Source: Thermosynechococcus sp. HN-54
GTDB lineage: Bacteria; Cyanobacteriota; Cyanobacteriia; Thermosynechococcales; Thermosynechococcaceae
Direction of reading: 5' to 3'
Length of the DNA stretch: 64,000 nt
NCBI RefSeq assembly: GCF_023650955.1
Contig: NZ_CP098039.1
Location: 2,641,964 to 2,705,963 of the forward strand
In this document: positions 48,201 to 56,780 of the stretch, one piece after another
Layout: every line of letters begins with the position of its first letter
Numbering within the stretch: position 1 is the stretch's first letter
Translations under genes and position numbers: made by a program
Notes under the pieces: model-generated
What the model saw: only the letters and a program-made list of their open reading frames with translations
Told to the model about the DNA's origin: nothing
The model's database searches: none

Positions 48201-48532
48201 GACGCCACCCCCATGATGTAAGTCAGCAAAATTTGGGCTATGACATTGAGTCCAGTGGCCGCTGCATTGAGGTCAAAGGGCGAGCCGGTGTCGGGGCGGT
48301 GGTGCTCACGGCTAATGAGTGGATTACGGCAGGGCGACTGGGGGCAGATTATTGGCTCTATGTGGTGACGGAAGCGCTCAGCCAACCCCAACTGCACCTT
48401 ATCCAGAATCCAGCCGCAAAGCTTAAGCCTGGTGAAGAGGTAGATGTCGTGCGCTACGTGATTCCGACAACAGACTGGCAGTCTTGGTCACAATCAGCAG
48501 CATTTGATGCAAATAATAGTAAAAATTCTTGA
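45224..48532 (+). CDS. SNF2-family helicase with C-terminal DUF3883 domain, DISARM DrmD-like
   Basis: A 1102-residue protein. SNF2 ATPase lobes cover about residues 100-640: Walker A LLADDPGAGKTIMAGLFL (DDPGAGKT rather than the usual DEVGLGKT), motif Ia LIVTPANLTDQW, DEAH in VVIVDEAHKLS, motif III FLTATPHPGND, and the C-lobe LLVFTEHKDTL, ATEAAGEGINLQF and QRMGRVHRYGQ. A long helical region follows. The end (about 985-1065, LGYDIESSGRCIEVKGRAGV) is a DUF3883 domain, a nuclease-fold-like module. The architecture resembles DrmD of class 1 DISARM, but no drmA, drmB, drmC or methylase gene is adjacent. It borders decayed genes and IS remnants. Antiviral function is inference. Confidence 0.82.
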   Translation: MNPSEYSLLIDQRLEAPFWPEPVKVIRIEALGDAYEVYALGLETEQLHPRVLELSQVQELLVQCLPQQRFDGDAELFALGIEAYRIRLGYTFDPFFAVWSSRVDPLPHQLEAVYGVLLKRSRVRCLLADDPGAGKTIMAGLFLKELKYRGVAQRILIVTPANLTDQWRRELAEKFNEKFTVVDRHTSSAHYQENVWQKYPHIVTSLDFAKQETYRSELQQSQWDVVIVDEAHKLSATRYGTEVRKSLRYRLGEVLSQISSHLLFLTATPHPGNDDRFRLLLNLLDPDLFATNSLLQEAVEAGENPLFLRRLKEDMVDFQGKPLFPPRYVHTPAFELSAPEQQLYNAVTTYVREHFKRAWEEKQCTIGLAMAVLQRRLASSTYAISRSLENRWKRLRELQEVVMRDPVAIDVEELEDIPESDRWQLEAELSEKVTLARNIHELKTEIRALEQLVQMARGLAQREQDTKFQELLKLLVKLKGEKLLVFTEHKDTLDFLVEALRKRGYPVTSIDGSMRLEERVERERKFRDNAQVMVATEAAGEGINLQFCAVMVNYDLPWNPTRLEQRMGRVHRYGQRYEVNIYNLVAANTREGEVLKLLLAKLEAMRQELGSDRVYDVVGDLLQDISLEQLLLEHLLGRRRLEEIQAMVESRLHPSRLNYIREITLEALAKREVDLRHLRQDLSQSQTQRLEPEYTERFFRRAMGRLGGEVRQRAEGLFSVRLPYELRKDRNLPSEYPRVTFDPQVQPAKAYLDVELLTPGHPLFDPVVTEVLRLAEPHFQRGAIFAAPNVHRPFYLGYLVLGIRNGLGQMVSQRLVALADQGDGQVHSIPLAFLVDAVPAQVPSLPSAPQMGQQLRRWASERLLPSYKTEVANEQQRDIEIRRKYGLRSLDHLIHESSRKLAELKVRAMTKGEDVRLPIQNEERRVQELQHRRQALETELARSQHLTADGITLLAQAYVIPLPATVDEDDPQIRQQVEQAAMQVAIAFEQQQGRHPHDVSQQNLGYDIESSGRCIEVKGRAGVGAVVLTANEWITAGRLGADYWLYVVTEALSQPQLHLIQNPAAKLKPGEEVDVVRYVIPTTDWQSWSQSAAFDANNSKNS

Positions 48533-48573
48533 GAAGTTTAGATGAGACGTTTAGAGACTCTCGATCGCCCCCT

Positions 48574-49180
48574 ATGAATACTGAATACGTCGTCAATGGA
48601 TTATTGGGTGCCTGTTTAGGGGATGCCCTTGGTGTACCTGTGGAATTTAGCACTCGCTCGGAGCGCGATCGCGACCCGGTGGTGGATATGCGCAGTTACG
48701 GTACCTATTACCAGCCGCCGGGAACATGGTCGGATGATAGTTCGCTGATGCTCTCTGTGGGGGATTTGACCTAGAGCAGATTGCCGCTAAGTTTCTCGCA
48801 TGGTACGCCGAGAATCTCTGGACCCCCTATGGCACCGTCTTTGATGTCGGTATTGCCACCCGTCGCGCCCTGATGAAGTTAGAGGCAGGGAATTCGCCCC
48901 TCACCTCCGGTGGCACTGACGAACACAGCAATGGCAATGGCGGTTTGATGCGCACGCGCCCCCTAGAGGAAGTGCATCAGGTGTGTGGCATCACCCACGC
49001 GCACCCGCGATCGCAACTGGCCTGTGGAGTCTATGTTTTCTTTGCCATTCAACTTCAACAGGGAATGACCTCCATGCGTGCCTACGAGGCAACGATTGAC
49101 TGGGCAAATACGTGACCCCTTTGCTGCCGAACTGCCGCACTTTCAACGCATCCTCAGCGGCAAGCTGCCCCACCTTTTAG
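48574..49180 (+). pseudogene. Decayed ADP-ribosylglycohydrolase (DraG-like)
   Basis: Three fragments in changing frames. 48574-48774 encodes YVVNGLLGACLGDALGVPVE and PPGTWSDDSSLML, the metal-binding start of the family, and ends in a stop. From about 48765, in another frame, comes GFDLEQIAAKFLAWYAENLW with DEHSNGNGGLMR and ITHAHPRSQLACGVYV. From about 49110, in the first frame again, comes FAAELPHFQRILSGKLPHL. Comparison with the family as I know it suggests missing segments between the parts, and the C-terminal third is replaced by IS630 sequence. The enzyme removes ADP-ribose from proteins; this copy cannot be functional. It starts 41 bases after the helicase gene. Confidence 0.82.
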
Positions 49181-49821
49181 CCCCCACGGTTGTCCCCCGT
49201 CGTCCTTGGAAACTGGATTGGGCGGCCTTAGCAGCGGATGTTGCGACCCATCCCGATGACCGTTTAATCGACCGTGCCCAGCGATTTGGCGTACAAGTTT
49301 CCACCATTAGTTACGCCCTCGATCAGATGGGCATCACCCAAAAAAAAACAGATGCGTTACCAAGAACGGTGTATATCGATGAGACGGGGTTTGGCTCTCG
49401 GGTGGAGTGTGAGTATGGGTGGTCAGCGCGAGGGCAACGGATTGATGGAGAGCGAGCGGGGAAGCGTAAGAGAAGAGAGAGTTTAGTGGCGGGACGGTAT
49501 AGACACCAGAAAGACTTCATAGCGCTGATGCTGTTTTCAGGATATTTGAATGCGTTAGGGTTTGTGAGCTGGCTAAGTCAGTACTGTTTGCCGGAGTTAA
49601 AGAGACCTCCGCTGTTGATTATGGATAATGCACCGGTTCATCCGAAAGGGGCGATTCAGGAAGCGGTCAAAGCGGCGGGTCACGAGGTGTTATTTTTACC
49701 GAAATACTCTCCTGATTTGAATGTGATTGGGCACGACTTTAGTGCGTTGAAGCGAGTGCGGATGTATGCAGGCTCAAACTGTTCGATTGATGAAGTGATT
49801 CGCAATTATTGTGCTGGATAA
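49180..49821 (+). pseudogene. IS630-family transposase remnant, 5'-truncated with altered catalytic residue
   Basis: About 210 residues of an IS630-type transposase. Readable parts: DRLIDRAQRFGVQVSTISYA (end of the helix-turn-helix part), the first catalytic Asp in VYIDETGFGS, the second in LLIMDNAPVHPKG, and the third region SPDLNVIGHDFSALKR. In the family the last is LNPIEHDFSALKR, so the catalytic Glu has become Gly. The N-terminal DNA-binding portion is missing, and the start is fused in frame to decayed glycohydrolase sequence. It is therefore dead, although an open frame of 247 codons from 49078 spans it. The exact left boundary is uncertain. Confidence 0.85.
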
Positions 49822-49847
49822 TGTCTCATTCTTTATTGGAATAACTA

Positions 49848-50046
49848 TAATTTTAGAGCTAGTGGATATACCTGAATACTTTGGGAGGAAGCTGTTAGAT
49901 AAATTGCGATATGTGCAACTAAAACTGAGTCGGCAGTGTATGGCTAGCGCTATGCAAGCTACGATAGTGCACTGGAGCTTTGATTGGCAGCCAGAGCTAC
50001 GTGTGGCTTGGAATGTTAAGTTTTGCTGCAGGATTTAACACTTCTG
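49848..50046 (+). mobile_element. Right-end remnant of the same IS4-type element as at 14.7 kb
   Basis: The sequence matches the last ~190 bases of the intact element with scattered differences. It encodes the transposase end (DIPEYFGRKLLDKLRYVQLK and WSFDWQPEL) and finishes in a right inverted repeat TTTAACACTTCTG with one mismatch at 50034-50046. It has about 20 extra bases containing TAGCGCTA in the middle. The left part is absent, cut off next to the IS630 remnant. Confidence 0.85.
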
Positions 50047-50170
50047 AGAGTCTCTATATCCTTAGAGAACTGTTACCGAGTGAACGTGCACCCTGTGATC
50101 CACAGGGGGTTTATATTGGGAGTGAACATCTCATTAGAGAGAAGCCAACAGGGCACTACGCAGGTTTTTT

Positions 50171-50941
50171 ATGCTTTCTATTGATACAGTCGCCGAACCC
50201 GCCAAGGCTCCTTTTGCCACACCACCTGCCCTTGCCAACATTTTAGTGGTTGAAGATGAAGACTTGATTCGGGAAACTCTTGTCCTTGCTTTGCAGGAGG
50301 AAGGCTACCATACCCTTGTGGCCAGCGATGGTTATGAAGCCCTCAATCTCATTAATACCTATCTCCTGATCGATACTAGTCCTGAAAATACAGAGGTGCA
50401 TTTGATCATCCTAGATGTCATGCTCCCGGGCATCAATGGATTAGATCTGTGCCGCTTAATTCGCCGTGAAGGGTGCACAGTTCCCATTCTCATGATCAGT
50501 GCCAAAGGCAGTGAAATTGATCGCGTGGTTGGCCTTGAAATTGGTGCCGATGACTACTTGGCTAAGCCCTTTGGTATGCGGGAGATGCTGGCGCGCTGTC
50601 GTGCCCTATTGCGGCGGACGCAAATTCAACAGGCCACAGTGCCAACGGTTCTGCGCTTTCGTGATCTCTGTCTCTATCCCCAAGAATGCCGCGTAACCCT
50701 GCGGGGCGAGGAGATCAATCTATCCCCCAAAGAATATAAACTGCTTGAACTGTTTATGCGTCACCCTCGCCGCGTTTGGCCACGGGAGCAGTTACTCGAT
50801 CAAGTGTGGGGGCACGACTTTATTGGCGACAGCAAAACCGTCGATGTCCACATCCGCTGGCTACGGGAGAAAATTGAAACCGATCCCAGTCATCCCCAGT
50901 ACATTCTTACGGTGCGGGGTTTTGGCTATCGTTTTGGTTGA
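50171..50941 (+). CDS. OmpR/PhoB-family response regulator
   Basis: A 256-residue transcription factor. After ~20 variable residues the receiver domain begins with NILVVEDEDLIRETLVLALQ. Its phospho-Asp is in LIILDVMLPGINGLD and the conserved Lys in DDYLAKPFGMREML. Between helix 2 and strand 3 there is an extra loop of about eight residues (around LIDTSPENTEVH), more than most OmpR receivers have. The winged helix contains NLSPKEYKLLELFMRHP, WGHDFIGDSKTVDVHIRWL and ILTVRGFGYRFG. No kinase is adjacent. I cannot name the orthologue. Its 3' end overlaps the convergent small membrane protein gene by 35 bases. Confidence 0.87.
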   Translation: MLSIDTVAEPAKAPFATPPALANILVVEDEDLIRETLVLALQEEGYHTLVASDGYEALNLINTYLLIDTSPENTEVHLIILDVMLPGINGLDLCRLIRREGCTVPILMISAKGSEIDRVVGLEIGADDYLAKPFGMREMLARCRALLRRTQIQQATVPTVLRFRDLCLYPQECRVTLRGEEINLSPKEYKLLELFMRHPRRVWPREQLLDQVWGHDFIGDSKTVDVHIRWLREKIETDPSHPQYILTVRGFGYRFG

Positions 50942-51116
50942 GCCTCAGTAGGACAATCGCCATCAAAGCTGCCGGTAAAAGGAGCAGTAAAGCAATTATG
51001 CCGAAACTTGGCGGCAAGGGATAGAGGGGAGCCGCAAATTTAATCCCTAGGGAAATCAACAGCGACACAAGGAAAACCACGGATAACCACGTTAGTTCTG
51101 ACAGCCATGGTGTCAT
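50907..51116 (-). CDS. Small two-helix membrane protein
   Basis: A 69-residue protein with two hydrophobic helices (SVVFLVSLLISLGIKFA and FGIIALLLLLPAALMAIVLL) joined by a Pro-rich turn (PLYPLPPS) and a polar tail. ATG at 51116 lies one base after the aroE stop, so it is probably translated from the aroE transcript. The tail overlaps the convergent response regulator gene by 35 bases. No family recognised. The composition and placement support a real gene, but conservation was not tested. Confidence 0.6.
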   Translation of the reverse strand: MTPWLSELTWLSVVFLVSLLISLGIKFAAPLYPLPPSFGIIALLLLLPAALMAIVLLRLNQNDSQNPAP

Positions 51117-51117
51117 G

Positions 51118-51978
51118 TTATTTCTCCATCCCTAGGGCAGTTTCAAGGGCAGTGGCCATGATGGCAGTGGGTGCGGGTTGGCCAATCCAGTACTCCAAGG
51201 CTGCGGCTCCCTGATGGAGAAGCATGGCAAGGCCGTCGAAGGTTTGCAGTCCCCGTGCCATCGCTAATTGCAGGAGGAGGGTGGGGCGAGGCTTGTAGAT
51301 CAGGTCATAGACAATGGCGGTGGTGGGCAATCGTGCCAAGTCCTCGGCTGTTAGGGGGGTGGTGCCAGTATGGGGACTCATGCCAATGGGGGTGGTATTG
51401 ACCACAAGGCTGACTTTCTCCAAACAACTGGCTCGCTCTGACCATGAAAGGGGATGGAGAGTGATCTGTGGCCAACTGGCAACAAAGGCCTCTAGCCGTT
51501 CCTCTTGGCGACCACTGATATAAATCTGCCGACAGCCCAAGTCATAACAGGCAGTGACCACGGCTCGTGCCGCACCGCCATAGCCCAAGACTAAAACGGC
51601 AATCTCTGACCACGGGTAGGATTGTTGCCGCAGTGGTGCTAAGAAGCCATGCACATCAGTATTGGTACCGACCCATCCCTTTTCACTGCGATAGACGGTG
51701 TTAACTGCCCCCACCTGCTGTGCGAGGTCGCTGACATCCGCCAAATAGGAAAGGATGGTTTCCTTGTGGGGAATGGTGACATTAAAGCCGACGACGTTCA
51801 GGGCATCTAGGCCAGCGATCGCTACCCCCAACTGCTGTGGTTTGACCCAAAAGGGCACATAGACATAGTCTAGACCAAGATGTTCCAGCGCTGCATTGTG
51901 CATTGCCGGTGAGAGGGTGTGCGCAATCGGGTCACCAATGACTCCCAGAAGTTGGGTTTGGCCAGAGATCTTCGGCAT
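51118..51978 (-). CDS. aroE: Shikimate dehydrogenase (NADP+)
   Basis: Reduces 3-dehydroshikimate to shikimate in aromatic amino acid synthesis. Substrate-binding N-terminal domain: LLGVIGDPIAHTLSPAMHNA, VGFNVTIPHKETI (catalytic Lys) and GAVNTVYRSEKGWVGTNTDV. NADP domain: VLVLGYGGAARAVVTA, where GxGGAAR is the nucleotide loop, and VVNTTPIGMSPHTG. The end is FDGLAMLLHQGAAALEYWIG. At 286 residues the length is normal. The stop of glnB lies six bases before the aroE start region, and a small membrane protein gene follows immediately. Confidence 0.96.
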   Translation of the reverse strand: MPKISGQTQLLGVIGDPIAHTLSPAMHNAALEHLGLDYVYVPFWVKPQQLGVAIAGLDALNVVGFNVTIPHKETILSYLADVSDLAQQVGAVNTVYRSEKGWVGTNTDVHGFLAPLRQQSYPWSEIAVLVLGYGGAARAVVTACYDLGCRQIYISGRQEERLEAFVASWPQITLHPLSWSERASCLEKVSLVVNTTPIGMSPHTGTTPLTAEDLARLPTTAIVYDLIYKPRPTLLLQLAMARGLQTFDGLAMLLHQGAAALEYWIGQPAPTAIMATALETALGMEK

Positions 51979-51984
51979 CCGCCC

Positions 51985-52359
<375 letters not shown>

Positions 52360-52389
52360 TTATTTAGCATTGGCAAAAGAGTATAGCGT

Positions 52390-52403
52390 GTAGCAATAAC
52401 TAC
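52390..52403 (-). promoter_or_regulatory. NtcA-binding box of glnB
   Basis: GTA, eight bases, TAC: a perfect match to the NtcA consensus, 67 bases upstream of the glnB start. On the minus strand TATACT follows after four bases, and TAAATA follows after about 23 bases, the usual spacing for an NtcA-activated -10. Nitrogen control of glnB by NtcA is known in other cyanobacteria. Confidence 0.8.
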
Positions 52404-52501
52404 ATTATCTCCAATCGTCGGGCGATCGCCCAATGGGAAGGTCTCGCGCTGGCTCCAGAAAATAAGCTCTAATAGGGAAGGTGATTGAGAGGGAGTCAAG
52501 C

Positions 52502-53230
52502 ATGGGGTGGCAGCGACCCGATGGCCGTCAACCACAGGAATTGCGATCGCACCGCTTTCAGCGACATTTCACTCAATTTGCCTTGGGATCAGTCCTTGCC
52601 CAAGCAGGGCACACTCAAGTCCTGTGTACCGTCAGTCTCACCGAAGGTGTACCCAAGTTCCTAGAAGGCACGGGTCAAGGCTGGCTGACCGCCGAGTACC
52701 GCATGCTGCCCAGTGCGACACGACCCCGACAAGAGCGGGAATTTCTCAAACTCTCTGGGCGCACCCAAGAAATCCAGCGCCTCATTGGTCGCAGTTTACG
52801 CTCTGCCTTGGACTTATCCTTACTGGGGGAGCGCACGCTAATTGTGGATGCGGATGTCCTCCAAGCCGATGCTGGCACGCGATCGCTGGCGATTACTGGC
52901 GGATACATTGCCTTGGTGGATGCCCTTAGTTCTCTGCTTCAGCAAGGGGTGCTCAGAGAATCCCCCCTGCGCCATCAGGTGGCGGCAGTCTCTGTGGGTT
53001 TAATTGACGGTGACCCCTATCTCGATTTGAGCTACGCTGAGGATGTCGCTGCCAGTGTGGACTTCAATGTTGTGATGACAGCCAATGGTCAATTCATTGA
53101 GGTTCAAGGAACAGCCGAGATGAGTTCCTTTGATCGGGCAACCCTTGATCGGCTTCTCGATGTGGCGACCCAAGGTATCCAAGAGCTAATTGAGATCCAA
53201 CAGCGCGTCCTAGCGGCAAGCCATGAGTGA
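52502..53230 (+). CDS. rph: Ribonuclease PH
   Basis: A phosphorolytic 3'-5' exoribonuclease that trims tRNA 3' ends. The family start [20 protein letters not shown] is clear, followed by [17 protein letters not shown], the [20 protein letters not shown] block with RNA-binding basic residues, [20 protein letters not shown], the phosphate-site region [19 protein letters not shown], and [17 protein letters not shown] with catalytic Asp residues. At 242 residues from ATG 52502 the length is normal. It overlaps the next gene by eight bases. Confidence 0.96.
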   Translation: MGWQRPDGRQPQELRSHRFQRHFTQFALGSVLAQAGHTQVLCTVSLTEGVPKFLEGTGQGWLTAEYRMLPSATRPRQEREFLKLSGRTQEIQRLIGRSLRSALDLSLLGERTLIVDADVLQADAGTRSLAITGGYIALVDALSSLLQQGVLRESPLRHQVAAVSVGLIDGDPYLDLSYAEDVAASVDFNVVMTANGQFIEVQGTAEMSSFDRATLDRLLDVATQGIQELIEIQQRVLAASHE

Positions 53231-53834
53231 GCCGGCCATTTACCTCGGACACATCGTCAAGTCCAACTCCCACTGCGATTATGTAGCACAACTGGTGGAT
53301 CGATTGGATGTGTCCCACCCCCCCACCCCAGAAGACTACAGCTTTGGTCGCTTTGTCAAGCTAGAGGATGAGCAGCGCCATTGGGCGGTCGGCGTCATTT
53401 ACAATTCGCAACTGTTGAATCCCCAGTTCCATCAGATTAGCCCTCGCCTCACCACTCATGCTGACACCTTTCTCAGTCCGGATTTGGTCAGTGAAACCCG
53501 CACCCTGCTGTGGATTGCCCTCATTGGTCATTTGGTGACTGCCGAGGATCGCCTCTATGGCCAGCAGGGGATGCCGAAGCTGGTGGTGCCAGTCAATACC
53601 CCTGTTTGGCAGCTAACAACCGCAGAGGTACTCGCCTTTCATCGCAGTGCCCAAGGCCAAGCCCAGTTTCGCTACTATGCCCATTTGTTGCGCTCAACGG
53701 GAAACTATGCCGCACCCTTGTTGGGGCAAATTCTGGAAACCATTACGCCCCTCTTCAGTGGGACTGAACAGCGATCGCTAGCAATTCTCAGCAAAGAGCT
53801 GGCCTGGCGGCACACATTGGGGAGCTTACGCTAG
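53223..53834 (+). CDS. Conserved hypothetical protein with HAS-barrel-like N-terminus
   Basis: A 203-residue protein beginning [20 protein letters not shown] and [20 protein letters not shown]. The alternating pattern and the 'xGxIVxSxS...FV' layout resemble the HAS-barrel found at the start of HerA/FtsK-type ATPases, but no ATPase follows. The second half is helical ([20 protein letters not shown] and [14 protein letters not shown]). No catalytic motif recognised. The start overlaps the end of rph by eight bases, implying translational coupling. A role in RNA processing is possible from context only. Confidence 0.7.
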   Translation: MSEPAIYLGHIVKSNSHCDYVAQLVDRLDVSHPPTPEDYSFGRFVKLEDEQRHWAVGVIYNSQLLNPQFHQISPRLTTHADTFLSPDLVSETRTLLWIALIGHLVTAEDRLYGQQGMPKLVVPVNTPVWQLTTAEVLAFHRSAQGQAQFRYYAHLLRSTGNYAAPLLGQILETITPLFSGTEQRSLAILSKELAWRHTLGSLR

Positions 53835-54007
53835 GACTAGATACAGAAATTGGGGTTTGGCAAACAAACTTCATGAAAAATTCTATGCAATGGTGACAAA
53901 TCTAGGATCTTTCTGCTAAGGTCATTAAGTGTGTGAGGAGCGAACCAGTTAAGGGCACCGAGACGAAACACGGCCAGTCGTCGGTGCTCTTTCTGATTTT
54001 TGAGACT

Positions 54008-55537
54008 ATGCTGGCACGAGTTTGGAGTGCAGCCGTTCTAGGAATTGACGCGATTCCCGTTGGCGTGGAGGTAGATGTTTCCGGCGGGTTACCGGGGATT
54101 GTCGTCGTTGGTTTGCCCGATGCGGGGGTTCAAGAGGCACGGGAGCGAGTGAAGGCGGCCATTCGCAATGCGGGGTTTAGCGTTCCAATGCGGCGAATTG
54201 TCGTGAATCTCACCCCTGCCGATTTACGCAAAGAAGGTCCTAGTTTCGATCTCCCTATTAGCGTTGGTATCCTAGCGGCCTCAGGACAGGTTGCAACCGA
54301 CTTACTCGGTGATCATCTTTTTCTGGGGGAAGTGTCCCTCGATGGCACATTGCAAGCGGTGGCAGGGGTGCTGGCGATCGCCGTTGCCGCGCAAGCCCAA
54401 GGAATGACCGGTCTCGTGGTGCCGATGGCCAATGTCACGGAAGCAACGGTGGTGCGGGGACTGAAGGTCTATGGTTGCCACACCCTTGCCGAAGTCGCGG
54501 CTTTCTTGAATGACCCTAGCTCGCGATCGCCCGCCACGCATCCCTTGAATTCCCAGTTCTTACCCTCTCCCGAATTTACCCTTGACCTCAAAGACGTAAA
54601 GGGGCAGTATCAGGCACGGCGCGCCTTGGAAATTGCCGCTGCTGGCGGCCACAATCTCATCTTTGTCGGGCCACCGGGAAGTGGCAAAACAATGTTGGCG
54701 CGGCGTTTACCCACGATCTTGCCGCCCTTGACATTTGAAGAAGCCCTTGAAGTCACGAAAATTCATTCCGTTGCTGGCTTGCTCAAAGAACGCGGGCAGC
54801 TGCTGCAAACCCCTCCCTTTCGTAGCCCTCACCACTCTGCCTCTGGCCCTGCCCTTGTCGGGGGTGGCAGCTATCCACGACCGGGGGAAATCTCCCTTGC
54901 CCATCGCGGGGTGCTCTTTCTCGATGAATTGACGGAATTCAAGCGGGATGTGTTGGAGTTTTTGCGTCAGCCCCTTGAGGATGGCCAAGTCACAATTGCC
55001 CGCACCCGCCAATCCGTCGTTTTTCCAGCGCAATTTACCTTGGTGGCCAGCACGAATCCCTGTCCCTGTGGCTACTATGGCGATCCCGTGCAACCCTGTA
55101 CCTGCTCCCCTCGCCAGCGAGAACAGTATTGGGCAAAACTCTCTGGTCCGCTGTTGGATCGCATTGATTTGCAAGTGAGTGTCAGCCGCCTCAAGCCAGA
55201 GGAAATCACCCGCCAAGCGCCGGGAGAAGATTCAGCCACCGTACGGCAGCGGGTCTTGGCGGCGCGATCGCGAGCGCAACGGCGGTTTGCCCAAGAACCC
55301 AGTCTCCACTGCAATGCCCAAATGCAAAGTCGCCATCTGCGCCAGTGGTGTCGTCTAGATGAGCCTTCCACGAAGCTTCTAGAGGGGGCGATCGCCAAAT
55401 TAGGGCTATCGGCACGAGCCACAGACCGTATCCTAAAAGTAGCCCGTACAATTGCCGATTTGGCCGACTGTGAAACGATTGCCGCTGCCCATGTGGCCGA
55501 AGCCATTCAATACCGCACGATTGATCGTCTGCAATAG
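54008..55537 (+). CDS. comM: YifB/ComM-family magnesium-chelatase-like AAA+ ATPase
   Basis: A 509-residue protein. The N-terminal Lon-protease-like fold (about residues 1-170) starts MLARVWSAAVLGIDAIPVGV and includes VVGLPDAGVQEARERVKAAI and NLTPADLRKEGPSFDLPI. The Mg-chelatase-type AAA+ domain has Walker A FVGPPGSGKTMLARRLPTIL, Walker B GVLFLDELTEF and the zinc-type cysteines in NPCPCGYYGDPVQPCTC. In other bacteria ComM is a hexameric helicase that extends recombination tracts during natural transformation, and Thermosynechococcus is transformable. ATG at 54008 starts the conserved sequence. Confidence 0.92.
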   Translation: MLARVWSAAVLGIDAIPVGVEVDVSGGLPGIVVVGLPDAGVQEARERVKAAIRNAGFSVPMRRIVVNLTPADLRKEGPSFDLPISVGILAASGQVATDLLGDHLFLGEVSLDGTLQAVAGVLAIAVAAQAQGMTGLVVPMANVTEATVVRGLKVYGCHTLAEVAAFLNDPSSRSPATHPLNSQFLPSPEFTLDLKDVKGQYQARRALEIAAAGGHNLIFVGPPGSGKTMLARRLPTILPPLTFEEALEVTKIHSVAGLLKERGQLLQTPPFRSPHHSASGPALVGGGSYPRPGEISLAHRGVLFLDELTEFKRDVLEFLRQPLEDGQVTIARTRQSVVFPAQFTLVASTNPCPCGYYGDPVQPCTCSPRQREQYWAKLSGPLLDRIDLQVSVSRLKPEEITRQAPGEDSATVRQRVLAARSRAQRRFAQEPSLHCNAQMQSRHLRQWCRLDEPSTKLLEGAIAKLGLSARATDRILKVARTIADLADCETIAAAHVAEAIQYRTIDRLQ

Positions 55538-56780
55538 ACGTGGCTGGTGCGCGCTGCTGCTGGGTTTCTTAGCTCTACTGCTTATTGGCTGTACAACGGC
55601 GACCCAATCCGAGAAGCCAATTGAACTCGTGTTTTGGCATGGGGTCAACCCACCCCCCAACCGCGTGGTACTCCAGCGGCTTGTGGATCGCTTCAATGCT
55701 CGGCATCCCCAGATTCACGTTCAAGCCCTCTATGTCGGACAGCCGGATCAACAGTTGCCCAAAATTCTAGCGGCGGTGGTGGGCAATGCCGCACCGGATC
55801 TGCTCTGGTATAACCCCACGATCACGGGTCAATTTGTTGATCTGGGGGCCCTGCGTCCCCTCGATGACTGGTGGCAAGCCTCCCCCTACCGTGACCACGT
55901 CAGTCCTGCCCTGATTCCAACGATGCGCTACGGCGGCCATTACTGGTCAATTCCCTTTGCCACGAACAATGTTGGAATCTTTTATCGTCCGAGCTTATTT
56001 GCTGCCGCTGGCATACAAACCCTGCCCACCACATGGCAGGAGTTGGAGCAGGTGAGCCAAACCCTCAAGGCACAGGGCATCACCCCGCTGCTCCTTGCCC
56101 TTGGCCAAGGGGAATTTGCCGTTTTCACATGGTTGCCCTTCTTTTGGAGCGCCGGTGGCAGTCTCGGAGAAACGCCAGAAACCGCCCACATTGACACACC
56201 GCCAGCGATCGCGGCTCTTGACTTTTGGCAACGCCTACGACAAAAGGGTCTCGCCATCCTCTCTGCCCCTGAACGTGGCTATGAACTGGATCAATTTATC
56301 CGTGGCGAAGTGGCGATGCAGATTACTGGCCCTTGGACATTAGCTCAACTGCAACAGTCGGGGATAGATTTTGGCGTCCTCCCCATGCCCGCCCTCCAGA
56401 CCCCTGCAACAGCCCTAGGGGGAGAAAACCTCTTTGTCTTTCGCTCAACACCCCAGCGGGAACAGGCGGCTTTGGCATTCCTAGACTATGTCCTCAGTGA
56501 AGAATTCCAAACAGAGTGGGCTTTGGGGACAGGATACTTGCCAGTGAACGAAACGGTGCGTGCCAACGATCGCTACCAAGCCTTTGTGTCGCAACAGCCG
56601 GCGCTCCGTGTCTTTTTGGATCAGATGGCCGCTGCTAGGGCTAGGCCTAACTTCCGTGGTTATGCCCGCTTTTCCCAAACCCTTGGGCGAGCGATCGAAA
56701 GCGTTCTCCTTGGAACATCAACCCCGAAAACCGCAGTGGAAACCGCAGAGCAACGTTGGCAACTGATGCGTCCGCGTTAG
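55521..56780 (+). CDS. Sugar ABC transporter substrate-binding lipoprotein
   Basis: About 419 residues. After a short basic start comes a lipoprotein signal ending in LLIGC, so the protein is anchored outside the inner membrane. The mature part is a family 1 solute-binding protein: [60 protein letters not shown] and [20 protein letters not shown]. Likely substrates are sugars or glycosides. Permease and ATPase genes are not nearby. TTG at 55521 is the most economical start and overlaps comM by 17 bases; ATG at 55491 is an alternative with a longer leader. It converges with hpnH, overlapping by four bases. Confidence 0.87.
   Translation: MIVCNRRGWCALLLGFLALLLIGCTTATQSEKPIELVFWHGVNPPPNRVVLQRLVDRFNARHPQIHVQALYVGQPDQQLPKILAAVVGNAAPDLLWYNPTITGQFVDLGALRPLDDWWQASPYRDHVSPALIPTMRYGGHYWSIPFATNNVGIFYRPSLFAAAGIQTLPTTWQELEQVSQTLKAQGITPLLLALGQGEFAVFTWLPFFWSAGGSLGETPETAHIDTPPAIAALDFWQRLRQKGLAILSAPERGYELDQFIRGEVAMQITGPWTLAQLQQSGIDFGVLPMPALQTPATALGGENLFVFRSTPQREQAALAFLDYVLSEEFQTEWALGTGYLPVNETVRANDRYQAFVSQQPALRVFLDQMAAARARPNFRGYARFSQTLGRAIESVLLGTSTPKTAVETAEQRWQLMRPR

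Noticed and set aside
49078..49821. A 247-codon open frame that looks like a complete transposase gene
   Set aside because: Its first ~30 codons are decayed ADP-ribosylglycohydrolase sequence, the transposase N-terminus is missing and the catalytic Glu is Gly.
45224..50046. A complete DISARM system
   Set aside because: Only a DrmD-like helicase is present; no DNA methylase, DrmA, DrmB or DrmC gene was found on either strand nearby.
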